The notes: a model not told the origin generated them from the sequence alone. Numbered from the stretch's first letter, positions 10,107 through 19,173 are shown. The stretch: 64,000 nt of DNA from Blastomonas fulva (GCF_003431825.1 NZ_CP020083.1:2890501-2954500), one strand, 5' to 3'. A program made the numbers and translations.

Positions 10107-10409
10107 CTACATGATCCGCCGGACTTCATCACCGTTGTACAACCGGATATCGGCGCCGATGCGCTCGACCTGGGCGAGGCCGGCGCCAAAGGCTGCCATG
10201 TGCGGCGACGTCAGATGCGCATCGAGCGCTGCGTCGTCGGTCCAGCGTTCGGCAATGCGCAGAATGTCGGGATTGGCCATGTCGCGCGCGAAGCTGTAAT
10301 GCAGACAGCCCTCTTCCTGGTGCGTCGCCTCGACCATGATGCGCGCGGCTTCGGCGAACTTGTCGATTTCGCCCGGCGCAAAGTGGAGCCAGCCTTCGAT
10401 GATGAGCAT
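10107..10409 (-). CDS. Antibiotic-biosynthesis-monooxygenase (ABM) domain protein
   Basis: A 100-residue single-domain protein of the dimeric alpha/beta-barrel ABM family, recognisable from IIEGWLHFAPGEIDKFAEAA, EEGCLHYSFARDMANPDIL, the ERWTDDAALDAHLTSPHM segment and the closing beta strand IRLYNG. Members include cofactor-independent quinol monooxygenases such as YgiN, but many have unknown substrates. It is the first gene of the leftward cluster that continues with hslV, the FAD oxidoreductase and hslU. Size is normal and no truncation is seen. Confidence 0.82.
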   Translation of the reverse strand: MLIIEGWLHFAPGEIDKFAEAARIMVEATHQEEGCLHYSFARDMANPDILRIAERWTDDAALDAHLTSPHMAAFGAGLAQVERIGADIRLYNGDEVRRIM

Positions 10410-10481
10410 GTCGTGTTTCTCCGTGCGGAGCGATCGGTCCGCTGAGCGGCACAGTTACGATGCCGCTATCCGGCACGCAAG

Positions 10482-11480
10482 TCAGAGCTGGTGGTAGGTG
10501 CGATACCAGTCGACGAAGCGCGGGATGCCGGTATCGATCGAGGTGGTGGGCGCATAGCCCAGATCGGTCTGGATCGCGCTGATGTCGGCATAGGTTTCAT
10601 GCACATCGCCCGGCTGCATCGGCAGCAGGTTGCGGATGGCGGGCTTGCCGCACGCGGCCTCGACAACGTCGATCATCCGGCCCAGCGGCTCGGGCTGGTT
10701 GTTGCCGATATTGTAAACTGCATGAGGTGAAATGCTCCCGCCAGGCTTGGCGGCGCCATCGTCGGCAGGCGGATGGTCGAGCACCGCGATCACGCCGGCG
10801 ATGATGTCGTCGATATAGGTGAAATCGCGGCGCATATCACCATGGTTGTACACGTCGATCGGCTGGTCCTGCAGGATTGCCCTGGTGAATTTCCACAGCG
10901 CCATGTCCGGGCGGCCCCAGGGGCCATAGACAGTGAAGAACCTGAGCCCCGTCATCGGCAGTCGATAGAGATGCGCATAGGTCTCGCTCATCAGCTCGTC
11001 CGCCTTCTTGGTGGCGGCGTAGAGCGAGACGGGATGATCGACGCGGGTGTCGACGCTGAACGGGCTTTTGGTCGAGTTGCCATAGACCGACGATGACGAG
11101 GCATAGACGCAGTGCCCGGTGCCGCGCGCGCGCGCAAGTTCGAGAATGTTGAGATGGCCGACCAGGTTGGACTGCACATAGGCGTGCGGGTTGTCGATGC
11201 TGTAGCGCACCCCGGCCTGCGCGCCCAGGTGGACGATCGCATCGAACGCGCGGCCTTCCAGCGCGGCAACGAGCCCGGGATAATCGGCAAAGTCGAGCGG
11301 TAGGAAGTCGAACGCGCCTGTGGCGATGCCGGCAAGATCGGCCACGCGGGCGTGCTTGAGCGCGGGATCGTAATAGGGGTTGAGATTGTCGATGCCGATG
11401 ACCTCGTCACCGCGCGCCATCAACGCGCGCGTGAGGGCGTGGCCGATGAAGCCGGCTGCTCCGGTGACAAGGACTTTCAT
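10482..11480 (-). CDS. NAD-dependent epimerase, UDP-glucuronate 4-epimerase-like
   Basis: A 332-residue short-chain dehydrogenase/reductase of the extended type. It has the GAAGFIG nucleotide-binding loop at residues 7-13, the DNLNPYYDPALK segment characteristic of UDP-glucuronate 4-epimerases, the catalytic YAATKKADE (Tyr-x3-Lys), and the substrate-side FFTVYGPWGRPDMA motif. It would convert UDP-glucuronate to UDP-galacturonate for capsule or exopolysaccharide. It is 18 nt downstream of a WecC-like UDP-sugar dehydrogenase on the same strand, so the two form a nucleotide-sugar operon. Confidence 0.9.
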   Translation of the reverse strand: MKVLVTGAAGFIGHALTRALMARGDEVIGIDNLNPYYDPALKHARVADLAGIATGAFDFLPLDFADYPGLVAALEGRAFDAIVHLGAQAGVRYSIDNPHAYVQSNLVGHLNILELARARGTGHCVYASSSSVYGNSTKSPFSVDTRVDHPVSLYAATKKADELMSETYAHLYRLPMTGLRFFTVYGPWGRPDMALWKFTRAILQDQPIDVYNHGDMRRDFTYIDDIIAGVIAVLDHPPADDGAAKPGGSISPHAVYNIGNNQPEPLGRMIDVVEAACGKPAIRNLLPMQPGDVHETYADISAIQTDLGYAPTTSIDTGIPRFVDWYRTYHQL

Positions 11481-11498
11481 GCTGTGGTACCTGCCCGA

Positions 11499-12800
11499 TC
11501 AGCCGGCCAGGCGCAAATGGCCAGCCGGGCGTTCGGGGTGGGCGGGCTGGTCGGACCAGATGCCGCGGGTGTCGTACACGATCTTGCTCACGCGTTCGGC
11601 AAGCGGGATCGACTTGAACACGTCGTGATCGACCAGCACGATGAACATGTCGCAGCTCTCGATCGCATCGTCGACATCGATCAGGCTCGCTCCAAGGCCG
11701 TCATAAGCGGGCGGAAGGGCCTGCGCATAGGGCTCGACGATCGCGATGCGCTCGCCATATTTCTGCGCCAGCGCCAGCGCGACCTTGTTGGCCGGGCTCT
11801 CGCGGAAATCGTCGATATTGGCCTTGAACGCCAAACCCAGACAGGCGACGCGCGCGGTGGGGTTGGCTTCGATCATGTCGCCGGCCTTGCTCAGCACATG
11901 GCCGATCTTGCCATCGTTGACCCAGCGTGCGGTGCGGATCAGCGGGGTGTCGTCGGGCGCGCCGTGGATGATGAACCACGGATCGACCGCGATGCAGTGG
12001 CCGCCGACGCCCGGGCCGGGCTGGAGGATGTTGACGCGCGGATGGCGGTTGGCGAGGCGGATTACCTCCCACACGTCGAGACCCATGCGGTCGGCGACGA
12101 TCGACAGCTCGTTGGCAAAGGCGATGTTGACGTCGCGATAGGCGTTCTCGACCAGCTTGGTCATTTCGGCCGAGCGCGCATCGGTGGTGATGCACTCGCC
12201 GCGCACGAAGCGGCGGTAGAACGTGAGCGCCTTGCGCGCGCAGCGCGGGGTTATGCCGCCGATCGATCGGTCGTTGTTGGTCAGCTCTTCGAGGATGCGC
12301 CCGGGGAGCACGCGCTCGGGGCAATAGGCGATCGCGATGTCGGGGATGTCGGCGCTGATTCCGGGAACCTTGAGGTCAGGCCGCAGCTTGGCGATCAGGT
12401 CGCGCATTTCCTCGGTGGTGCCCACCGGCGAGGTGGATTCCAGGATGATGCAATCGCCCAGCTTGATCACCGCGGCAATGCTGCTCGCGGCCTGCAGCAC
12501 ATAGCTGATATCAGGCGCATGGTTGTCGTCGAAAGGGGTGGGGACCGCGATGACGAATACATCGGAGGGCTCGACGGTGAGCGACGTGCGCAGCATGCCA
12601 CGCGAAACCACGCCCTGCACCAGCCCGTCGAGATCGACCTCCTCGATATGGATGCGGCCCTCGGCGATCGTGTTGACGACATGTTCCGAGACATCGACGC
12701 CGAGCACCCGGCAGCCCGACCGTGCGATGATGGCAGCGGTGGGCAGGCCGATATAGCCCAGCCCCACAACACAAACTTCAGGCTTCTTGTCGGACAACAT
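11499..12800 (-). CDS. UDP-N-acetyl-D-mannosaminuronate-type nucleotide-sugar dehydrogenase (WecC-like)
   Basis: A 433-residue nucleotide-sugar dehydrogenase. The Rossmann motif is VVGLGYIGLPTAA near the N terminus; the active-site cysteine is in PGPGVGGHCIAVDPWFI, the version of the motif found in WecC and related UDP-ManNAc dehydrogenases rather than UDP-glucose dehydrogenase. The C-terminal UDP-binding domain includes LAFKANIDDFRESP. It oxidises a UDP-HexNAc to the uronic acid for surface polysaccharide. I chose the ATG at 12800; a TTG six bases upstream is in frame but less likely. An inverted repeat (GCGAGAGCCC at 12833 and its complement at 12917) lies upstream. Confidence 0.9.
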   Translation of the reverse strand: MLSDKKPEVCVVGLGYIGLPTAAIIARSGCRVLGVDVSEHVVNTIAEGRIHIEEVDLDGLVQGVVSRGMLRTSLTVEPSDVFVIAVPTPFDDNHAPDISYVLQAASSIAAVIKLGDCIILESTSPVGTTEEMRDLIAKLRPDLKVPGISADIPDIAIAYCPERVLPGRILEELTNNDRSIGGITPRCARKALTFYRRFVRGECITTDARSAEMTKLVENAYRDVNIAFANELSIVADRMGLDVWEVIRLANRHPRVNILQPGPGVGGHCIAVDPWFIIHGAPDDTPLIRTARWVNDGKIGHVLSKAGDMIEANPTARVACLGLAFKANIDDFRESPANKVALALAQKYGERIAIVEPYAQALPPAYDGLGASLIDVDDAIESCDMFIVLVDHDVFKSIPLAERVSKIVYDTRGIWSDQPAHPERPAGHLRLAG

Positions 12801-13008
12801 GGTCAATCCCCGGATATAGGCGACCCCGCACGGCGAGAGCCCGGGGCCAGTCAGCCCCTTTCCTAAGTCCTATGGAGTTAAAAAAGCCGTAAGCAAGCCA
12901 CATTGGCCAGCCGGTGGGGCTCTCGCGGCGGGCGGGGCCGGGGGCATGGTGATGGCCCACGCTGCGGATGGGGCCTTTCAGAGGCTGCAGCCCCCGTCTG
13001 GAGCGCAC

Positions 13009-13038
13009 AAACAAAAAGGGCGACCCGAAGGCCGCCCT
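13009..13038 (-). terminator. Intrinsic terminator of the small-protein gene
   Basis: Read leftward, a nine-base-pair stem (AGGGCGGCC with GGTCGCCCT, one G-T pair) closed by a TTCG tetraloop is followed directly by a run of five T residues. It lies 27 nt downstream of the stop codon of the gene at 13065-13292. This is a textbook rho-independent terminator. Confidence 0.88.
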
Positions 13039-13064
13039 GATTGTATCTCTACAGCCTGATGAAA

Positions 13065-13292
13065 TCAGGGGCTGTTGGGCTCATCATCATCAGCGATGAT
13101 GATGATGCCGCCGATCACGGCTGCTGCAGCGACCACACCGATGATGATGCCGGTGCTGCCTTCAGCTTCGCTCGATTCGCTCGAGACAGCCGAAGTACGG
13201 GCGGCGGCAGGCGCGACGGCCTGTGCCAGAACCGGAGCGCCGACCATGGTGGTCAGGGCGATCGCGGCCATCGAAGCTTTGAACAGTTTCAT
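13065..13292 (-). CDS. Small exported membrane protein of unknown function
   Basis: A 75-residue protein with a cleavable-looking signal peptide (FKASMAAIALTTMVGAPVLA), a short Ala/Ser-rich linker, and a second hydrophobic helix (GIIIGVVAAAAVIGGIIII) followed by an acidic tail ADDDEPNSP. I do not recognise the family. Similar tiny one-helix proteins occur in sphingomonads near polysaccharide genes. It has its own strong terminator and is therefore probably a separate, possibly highly expressed transcript. A GGAG element sits upstream of the start. Confidence 0.65.
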   Translation of the reverse strand: MKLFKASMAAIALTTMVGAPVLAQAVAPAAARTSAVSSESSEAEGSTGIIIGVVAAAAVIGGIIIIADDDEPNSP

Positions 13293-13448
13293 AGTGGAAC
13301 TCCATGAGGAGGTTGACTCTCAATGCATACATGCCACGCGTCTGGATATATTGCAAGTGCGAAATGACTTATTCCTTCATTTCGCGTGCGATTTTTGCAA
13401 TTGGCCATTCGCGTTGAAAGACTTGGAAATTTTTCCGAAAGCCCCGCG

Positions 13449-14171
13449 TCATCGGACGTCCGGGTACATATCCTTCAACCGATGCCGCATTCCGAAGGTC
13501 CAGGCGAGGCCGACTTTCAGATAGATGTAATTGGCCTTGAGCGGTCCCCATGCTGCAATGCGGCGGTCCGAAGTGATCACGGGCTTGCGGGTCATCTTGA
13601 GCTTTCCGATTCGCGCAAAGCCGATGCACAGGTCGGCCTCTTCCATGATCGTGGCGTCTGCCGGGATGCCGCCGATGCGCAGATAATCGGCGCGGCGGAA
13701 GAACATGGCATGGTCACCGAACAGCAGCCGCACCCCGCGCACGAACAGATGCGGATGGGTGAACAGCGGGTAATATGTCTTCCACCAATTGTGCGCGGTG
13801 GTGAACCAGCGGGTCTTCTTGCCGCGGATGATCGGCAGGAACGTCGCCAGCGACAATCTTTTATCGGCAAGCACCGTGCGCACATGGGCGATGGCGTCGG
13901 GGGGCAGCAGGCTGTCGGCGTGCAGGATGCACACCAGATCGCCTTGCGCCTGCTCGACCCCGAAATTGATCTGCGGTCCGCGCCCGCGCGTGGGCGCGGC
14001 CAGCACCCGCCATCCGGCGGCCATTGCAAGCGCAATGGTCTCGTCCTCGCTGCCTCCGTCGATCAGTAGGATTTCGTCGGGTTGCGGCGTCATTGCGGCG
14101 ACATTGGCGATGGTCGCGGGCAGGGCCTTGGCTTCGTTGAGCGCAGGGATCATCAGCGTGACGCTCGTCAT
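13449..14171 (-). CDS. Family 2 glycosyltransferase (TIGR04283 type)
   Basis: A 240-residue GT-A fold transferase: MIPALNEAKALPATIANV at the N terminus, the first acidic motif in ILLIDGGSEDETI, the DxD-like HADS at LVCILHADSLLPPD, and the acceptor-side EEADLCIGF. It matches the family described as rSAM/selenodomain-associated transferase 2, which is usually adjacent to the transferase-1 (DUF2064) gene, as here. Its ATG overlaps the TGA of that upstream gene as ATGA, which implies translational coupling. Substrate is unknown; a membrane-bound sugar or lipid acceptor is typical of the fold. Confidence 0.82.
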   Translation of the reverse strand: MTSVTLMIPALNEAKALPATIANVAAMTPQPDEILLIDGGSEDETIALAMAAGWRVLAAPTRGRGPQINFGVEQAQGDLVCILHADSLLPPDAIAHVRTVLADKRLSLATFLPIIRGKKTRWFTTAHNWWKTYYPLFTHPHLFVRGVRLLFGDHAMFFRRADYLRIGGIPADATIMEEADLCIGFARIGKLKMTRKPVITSDRRIAAWGPLKANYIYLKVGLAWTFGMRHRLKDMYPDVR

Positions 14172-14761
14172 GGGAGCGCTTCCAGATCGGGCCAGCGGGC
14201 AAGGTCTGAAGGTCGGTCACAATCTGCCAGCACCGGAAGCGTTGCCACCGACAGACCCTGCTGCGCGCACCGCCGCATCGTTTCGGGAAACACCGCATCG
14301 GTGCTCCACGCCATGTCCGACAGCAGTTCGGGCCGCGCGCGCTGCATCCCGATTAAATAATAGCCGCCGTCATCCGCGGGGCCGATCACCACGTCATGGC
14401 GTTGCAGCGCAGCGATCGCCGAATGAACGATCGTCACGGTGAGATCGGGAGTGTCTGCGCCGAGGAAGATGTGCGGTGCCGGGCGGGATGCATCGCAGAG
14501 CCGCTCGGTGAGGCCACCTTCGACCTGCTCGACCAGCACGGGTCCATCGCCCAGCCACGCCCTAAACTCCCCCTCATCGGCGCCTGCAAAGCGGATCTCC
14601 ACCGGCGCGCCTGCTGCCAGAAGCGTGGCCACCGTCCGCTCGGTCAGATGGCGATGGACGCGGGAAGCCCCCTCGGCCCCCAGCGCGGGGATCAACCGGG
14701 TCTTGGCGTAGCCCGGAACCGGGAACTTGGCGAACAGCACGAGGGTGGGCGGCACAGGCAT
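14168..14761 (-). CDS. DUF2064 / TIGR04282 nucleotidyltransferase-like protein
   Basis: A 197-residue protein with the family signatures LVLFAKFPVPGYAKTRL, IFLGADTPDL and VIGPADDGGYYLIGM, and the closing DCDRPSDLARWPDL. It belongs to the glycosyltransferase-like family called rSAM/selenodomain-associated transferase 1, related to CofC-type nucleotidyltransferases. I chose the ATG at 14761 because the conserved core begins right after it; an upstream alternative at 14806 adds non-conserved residues. It is coupled by an ATGA overlap to the family 2 glycosyltransferase gene. Confidence 0.82.
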   Translation of the reverse strand: MPVPPTLVLFAKFPVPGYAKTRLIPALGAEGASRVHRHLTERTVATLLAAGAPVEIRFAGADEGEFRAWLGDGPVLVEQVEGGLTERLCDASRPAPHIFLGADTPDLTVTIVHSAIAALQRHDVVIGPADDGGYYLIGMQRARPELLSDMAWSTDAVFPETMRRCAQQGLSVATLPVLADCDRPSDLARWPDLEALP

Positions 14762-14855
14762 CGCGCAAAGCCTTAACGAGAGGGTTGGCGGAAACAAGCC
14801 TTGCATCGCTGCGTTCGCTTCATATGGTGCGCGGCCCCGGCCCTTGGAGTGTGCA

Positions 14856-15488
14856 ATGTCTGAAACCGTCCTGTTCGATTATTGGCGTTCGTCCGCCAGC
14901 TATCGGGTGCGCATTGCGCTCAACCTCAAGGGGATTGCCTATCGCGCGGTGCCGACCGACCTGCTGACCAGCCAGCAGAAAGCGCCCGATTACGTTGCGC
15001 GCAACCCTCAGGGTTTCGTCCCGATGCTGCACATCGACGGGCTCGATCTCACCCAGTCGCTGGCGATCATCGACTATCTCGATGCGACGCGGCCCGATGC
15101 CCGGCTTCTTCCCGAAGATCCTGCGGCGCGCGCGGTGACGCTGGCGCGCGCGATGATCATCATCGCCGACATCCACCCGGTCAACAACCTGCGGATGCTC
15201 AAATATCTCAAGGCCGAGATGGGGCAGGATCAGGCTGTGATCGATGACTGGTATCGCCACTGGGTTGCGGAAGGCTTTGCCGCGCTGGAGGCGCTGGCGC
15301 CGGACGATGGCCTGTTCGGCGGCACCACGCCGGACCTCACCGATGTGTGCCTCGTCCCGCAGATGGCAAACGCACGCCGGTTCGACCTTGATCTTGCTCC
15401 CTTTCCCCGGCTGGTGCGGATCGATGCCGAATTGCAGGCGATCCCCGCCTTTGCCGCCGGGCATCCCGATGCGGTGAAGCCGGCGTGA
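14856..15488 (+). CDS. maiA: Maleylacetoacetate isomerase (zeta-class glutathione transferase)
   Basis: A 210-residue zeta-class GST. The diagnostic active-site motif is RSSASYRVRIALN (the SSxS-x-RVR signature), followed by a thioredoxin-like N domain with NPQGFVPMLHIDG and LTQSLAIIDYLD, and the all-helical C domain with IHPVNNLRMLKYL. The enzyme isomerises maleylacetoacetate to fumarylacetoacetate in tyrosine/homogentisate breakdown. A GGAG element six bases before the ATG at 14856 supports this start. Its stop overlaps the GTG start of the TonB-dependent receptor gene, and fumarylacetoacetase is encoded 2.7 kb downstream, so the context agrees with the call. Confidence 0.93.
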   Translation: MSETVLFDYWRSSASYRVRIALNLKGIAYRAVPTDLLTSQQKAPDYVARNPQGFVPMLHIDGLDLTQSLAIIDYLDATRPDARLLPEDPAARAVTLARAMIIIADIHPVNNLRMLKYLKAEMGQDQAVIDDWYRHWVAEGFAALEALAPDDGLFGGTTPDLTDVCLVPQMANARRFDLDLAPFPRLVRIDAELQAIPAFAAGHPDAVKPA

Positions 15489-17593
15489 GGATTTCAAGGA
15501 CGCGCTGTACCGTTTCGCTGGGTCTCGCCGCCTCGCTTGCCGCGACACCGGCGCTTGCCCAAGACCAACCGGCGAGCGAAATCACCTGGGCCGATGCGCT
15601 AATCACGGTGGTCGGCAAGCCGCTCGATGTGCCGTTGGGCGACCGCGCCTACAGCGTGACCAGCATCACGCCAGACATGCTCGCCAACGAACCCAGCCAG
15701 AGGCTGGAAAACGCGTTGCGGCTGGTGCCGGGGCTGCAGCAATTTCGCCGGTCCGATGCGCGCAGCGCCAACCCGACCAGCCAGGGCGTCACCCTGCGCG
15801 GCCTGGGCGGCAACGCGTCCAGCCGGGCGCTGCTGATGCTCGACGGGGTGCCGCAGAGCGATCCGTTCGGCGGCTGGATCAGCTTTCCCGGCTATGACGC
15901 GATCAATCTGGCAGCGGTGCGGGTGCGGCGCGGTGGCGGGACCGGAAGCGATGGCCCAGGCGCTCTGGCCGGAACGATCGAGCTCGACAGCGCCGGGATC
16001 AGGCCCGACCAGTCGAACGTTTATGGTGACCTTGCCTATGGCAGCCGCAACTCGATCGAGGCCAGCGTCGGAACGTCGCAATCGTTGGGCGCAGGCGGCC
16101 TTTCGATCTCGGCGCAATATGCCCGCGGCGATGGATTCGTCCCGACGATCGCGCGGCAACGCGGCCTGGTGGACAGGGCAGCGCCCTATGAACAGGCCGG
16201 GATCAACCTGCGCTTCGTCGCGCCGATCGATGTCGATACCGAAATCCAGGCCAGTGCGCGCGCCTTCACCGATCAGCGCGAACGCGGCTTCGCCTTCAGC
16301 GACAACAGCAATGACGGCGCCGATGCCAGCGTGCGTCTTGTCGGGCGGGGTGCGCTGCCGTGGTCGGCGCTGGCCTATGTCCAGATGCGGAGCTTTGCGA
16401 GCAGCTTCGCGGCGATCAGCGCGGACCGGACTGCCGCAACCCAGACGCTCGACCAGTTCAACGTGCCCTCCACCGGGCTGGGCGCGCGAATCGAAATCCG
16501 TCCTTCGATCGGCGAGGGCGCCGAGCTGCGGCTGGGCGGAGAATGGCGGCGCACGACCGGGGAGACCCGCGAGCTGTTCACCTATGTTGCAGGCAACCCT
16601 ACACGGCTCCGGCGCGCAGGCGGCGCGAGCGACACCTTTGGCGCGTTCGCCGAGGCGAGCTGGCAGGCATCGCCCGATCTGCTGCTTACCGGTGGCGGCA
16701 GGGTCGACCGCTGGACGCTCACCGACGGGCGGCTGCGTGAGACCGTGCTCGCCACCGGCGCGCCGCTCGCCACCACCGATTTTGCCAACCGCAGCGGCTG
16801 GGAAGGCACCGGGCGGCTGGGATTTGCCTGGGATGCGGCCTCGCTGCTGACGCTGCGCGGCGCGGGCTATCTCGGCTGGCGGCTGCCGACGCTGAACGAG
16901 CTTTACCGGCCCTTCCGTGTCGGGGCTGACGCCACTGCGGCCAATGCCGCGCTGGCGCCGGAACGGCTGCAGGGGGTGGAACTCGGGCTCGACTGGGAGA
17001 TTTTCACGCTTCAATTGGGCGCTACCGTTTTCTGGAACCGGCTGGACAATGCCATCGCCAATGTGACGCTGGCGCGCGGGCCTGGCACCTTTCCCGGCGT
17101 CGGCTTCGTCTCGGCGGCGGGCAGCTTCAACCAGCGGCAGAATCTGGATGCGGTCGAGGCGAGGGGCATCGAGATCGAGGCGCGCGCCGATGTCGGCGAT
17201 TTCAACTTCGCCGCCGCCTACAGCTATGTCGACGCCGAGGTCCGCGCCGGGCCCGGCCAGGCGGCGATCGACGGCCTGCGTCCCGCACAGGTACCCCGGC
17301 ATTTCGCCACCGGCTCGGTCGGATGGTTCCCGCAAGGCAACGACAGCGGCGTCAACCTGACCGCGCGCTATGTCGGTTCGCAGTTCGAGGATGACCTCGG
17401 CCTGCTGGCGCTCGATGATGCGCTGACACTGGATGCGCGCGCGGCGTTGCGGATCAGCCGCAACCTGCTGGTCGAACTGCGCGGCGAAAACCTGTTCGAT
17501 GCAACGGTCCAGGCGGCGATCAGCGGGCCCGGGATCATCGAACGCGGCATGCCCCGCACGATTTGGCTTGGCGTGAAACTGGACATTGAATAG
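15485..17593 (+). CDS. TonB-dependent outer-membrane receptor
   Basis: A 702-residue receptor: signal peptide (GLAASLAATPALA), a TonB-box-like ITVVG near residue 40, plug domain (RLENALRLVPGLQQFRRSD, TLRGLGGNASSRALLMLDG), and a C-terminal 22-strand barrel ending in the aromatic-type tail WLGVKLDIE. The start is GTG, overlapping the maiA stop as GTGA, so translation is likely coupled to maiA. Ligand is not predictable from sequence; siderophore and vitamin receptors share the fold. Its position inside an aromatic-acid catabolic cluster suggests uptake of an aromatic or related substrate, which is an inference. Confidence 0.9.
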   Translation: MRISRTRCTVSLGLAASLAATPALAQDQPASEITWADALITVVGKPLDVPLGDRAYSVTSITPDMLANEPSQRLENALRLVPGLQQFRRSDARSANPTSQGVTLRGLGGNASSRALLMLDGVPQSDPFGGWISFPGYDAINLAAVRVRRGGGTGSDGPGALAGTIELDSAGIRPDQSNVYGDLAYGSRNSIEASVGTSQSLGAGGLSISAQYARGDGFVPTIARQRGLVDRAAPYEQAGINLRFVAPIDVDTEIQASARAFTDQRERGFAFSDNSNDGADASVRLVGRGALPWSALAYVQMRSFASSFAAISADRTAATQTLDQFNVPSTGLGARIEIRPSIGEGAELRLGGEWRRTTGETRELFTYVAGNPTRLRRAGGASDTFGAFAEASWQASPDLLLTGGGRVDRWTLTDGRLRETVLATGAPLATTDFANRSGWEGTGRLGFAWDAASLLTLRGAGYLGWRLPTLNELYRPFRVGADATAANAALAPERLQGVELGLDWEIFTLQLGATVFWNRLDNAIANVTLARGPGTFPGVGFVSAAGSFNQRQNLDAVEARGIEIEARADVGDFNFAAAYSYVDAEVRAGPGQAAIDGLRPAQVPRHFATGSVGWFPQGNDSGVNLTARYVGSQFEDDLGLLALDDALTLDARAALRISRNLLVELRGENLFDATVQAAISGPGIIERGMPRTIWLGVKLDIE

Positions 17594-17606
17594 CGTCGGT
17601 GACCCG

Positions 17607-18059
17607 ATGACCGAAACCATGACCCGCCTTGCCGAATTCATGCCCTATCGCATCTCGATCACCTCGAATGCGATCAGCGATCTGATCGCGCGCGAGTATC
17701 GCAGCCGCTTCGGGCTGAAGATTGCAGAATGGCGCGTGATGGCGGTGCTCGGCGATGTCGGTGAGGCCACTCAGCGCGAGCTGGTGGCAGCCACCCGCAT
17801 GGACAAGGTGGCGGTCAACCGCGCGACCAAGGCGCTGGGCGAGCGCGCCCTGATCCAGCGTGCCCCCAACATGAGCGACGGCCGGTCGCATCATCTCGCG
17901 CTGACCGATACCGGCAGGGCGCTGTATGCCGAAATCATGCCGCTGGCGTTGCAGATGGAGACTCAGGTCATCCAGGTGCTCGACCCGCAGGAACAGGCGC
18001 AGTTTTCCAGAATGCTGGGAAAGCTGCTGACCCAGGCGGACTCGCTGGCGCATGATTGA
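17607..18059 (+). CDS. MarR-family transcriptional regulator
   Basis: A 150-residue winged helix-turn-helix regulator with the recognition-helix region TQRELVAATRMDKVAVNRAT and wing LIQRAPNMSDGRSHHLALT, flanked by helical dimerisation segments. MarR proteins bind palindromic operators and respond to small phenolic ligands. The ATG at 17607 is chosen over an in-frame TTG at 17586. It follows the TonB receptor by 13 nt and precedes fumarylacetoacetase, so it probably controls this homogentisate-type cluster, comparable in role to HmgR-like regulators. Confidence 0.88.
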   Translation: MTETMTRLAEFMPYRISITSNAISDLIAREYRSRFGLKIAEWRVMAVLGDVGEATQRELVAATRMDKVAVNRATKALGERALIQRAPNMSDGRSHHLALTDTGRALYAEIMPLALQMETQVIQVLDPQEQAQFSRMLGKLLTQADSLAHD

Positions 18060-18165
18060 CCGACCCGGAATGATCTTGCACTCCGGTTTCAAATGATACT
18101 ATGCTGCGCAATATTCCGGCGCGTCAGACCGCAAAGAACCACTTTCCTGAAAGGAAGCCGAACCC

Positions 18166-19173
18166 ATGAAGCTCGCATCCCTCAAGAGCGGCCGCGACGG
18201 CCGTCTGGTCGTGGTCTCGAACGATCTCGCCTGGTACGCCGATGCCAGCCACCTGGTCCCGACCTTGCAGGCGGCGCTCGACGACTGGGACCGCATGGCG
18301 CCTTATCTCGAGGTTCTGGCGCGCGATCTTGAGCACGCCGCGATCCCTCGCGAGCGCTTCCACGAGCATGATGCCGCAGCGCCGCTGCCGCGCGCCTATC
18401 AATGGGCGGATGGCTCGGCCTATGTGAACCATGTCGAACTGGTCCGCAAAGCGCGCGGTGCGGAGCTGCCCGAAAGCTTCTGGACCGACCCGCTGATGTA
18501 CCAGGGCGGATCGGACGATTTCATGGGTGCGCGCGACGACATCCAGCTGAAGGACGAAGCCTGGGGATGCGATCTTGAGGCCGAGATCGTCGTCGTCACC
18601 GGCGATGTGCCGCAGGGCGTCACGCCGGAAGAAGCGCGCGGCCACATCCGGCTGATCGGGCTGGTCAACGATGTGTCGCTGCGCAACCTGATCCCCGATG
18701 AGCTCGCCAAGGGCTTCGGGTTCGTCCAGTCCAAGCCCGCCAGCGCGTTCTCGCCGGTTTTCGTAACCCCCGATGCGCTGGGCGATTACTGGCAGGACGG
18801 CAAGCTGCACCGCACGCTTATGGTCGATCTCAACGGCAAGCCCTTTGGCCGCGCTGTCGCCTCGGACGACTGCACCTTCGATTTCGGCGTGCTGATCGCG
18901 CATCTCGCCAAGACCCGGCGGGTGCGCGCAGGATCGATCATCGGATCTGGCACGGTCTCAAACCGCGATGCCGATGGCGGACCGGGACGCCCAGTAGCCG
19001 ATGGCGGCCTGGGTTACAGCTGCCTTGCCGAAGTGCGCATGGTCGAGAAGATCAGCACGGGTGAAATGACCACGCCGTTCCTCAAGCATGGCGATGTCGT
19101 GCGAATCGATGTACACGACGACCGCGAGCACACCATCTTCGGCGCGATCGAGCAGACTGTGAAGGTCGGCTGA
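18166..19173 (+). CDS. Fumarylacetoacetate hydrolase family protein, probable fumarylacetoacetase
   Basis: A 335-residue protein of the FAH fold. The metal-binding pattern is visible as LEAEIVVVTGDV (Glu pair), with preceding MYQGGSDDFMGARDDI and following GLVNDVSLRNLIPDE and FGFVQSKPASAFSPVFV; the catalytic core ends near SIIGSGTVSN. In tyrosine degradation the enzyme cleaves fumarylacetoacetate to fumarate and acetoacetate. The neighbouring maiA makes its substrate, which supports this specificity over other FAH-family activities. A GAAAGGA ribosome-binding site precedes the ATG by ten bases. Confidence 0.9.
   Translation: MKLASLKSGRDGRLVVVSNDLAWYADASHLVPTLQAALDDWDRMAPYLEVLARDLEHAAIPRERFHEHDAAAPLPRAYQWADGSAYVNHVELVRKARGAELPESFWTDPLMYQGGSDDFMGARDDIQLKDEAWGCDLEAEIVVVTGDVPQGVTPEEARGHIRLIGLVNDVSLRNLIPDELAKGFGFVQSKPASAFSPVFVTPDALGDYWQDGKLHRTLMVDLNGKPFGRAVASDDCTFDFGVLIAHLAKTRRVRAGSIIGSGTVSNRDADGGPGRPVADGGLGYSCLAEVRMVEKISTGEMTTPFLKHGDVVRIDVHDDREHTIFGAIEQTVKVG

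Noticed and set aside
11352..12866. A 504-residue rightward frame antisense to the WecC-like gene
   Set aside because: Shadow frame; the leftward protein has full nucleotide-sugar dehydrogenase motifs.
12833..12926. A 10-bp inverted repeat (GCGAGAGCCC/GGGCTCTCGC) 75 bases apart upstream of the WecC-like gene
   Set aside because: The distance is large and GC-rich sequence makes such matches frequent; no support as operator or terminator.
15599..17641. A 680-residue leftward open frame antisense to the TonB receptor gene
   Set aside because: The receptor frame has signal peptide, plug and barrel; the antisense frame is rich in Arg, Gly, Ala and Pro and has no domain. It is a product of GC-rich codon bias.
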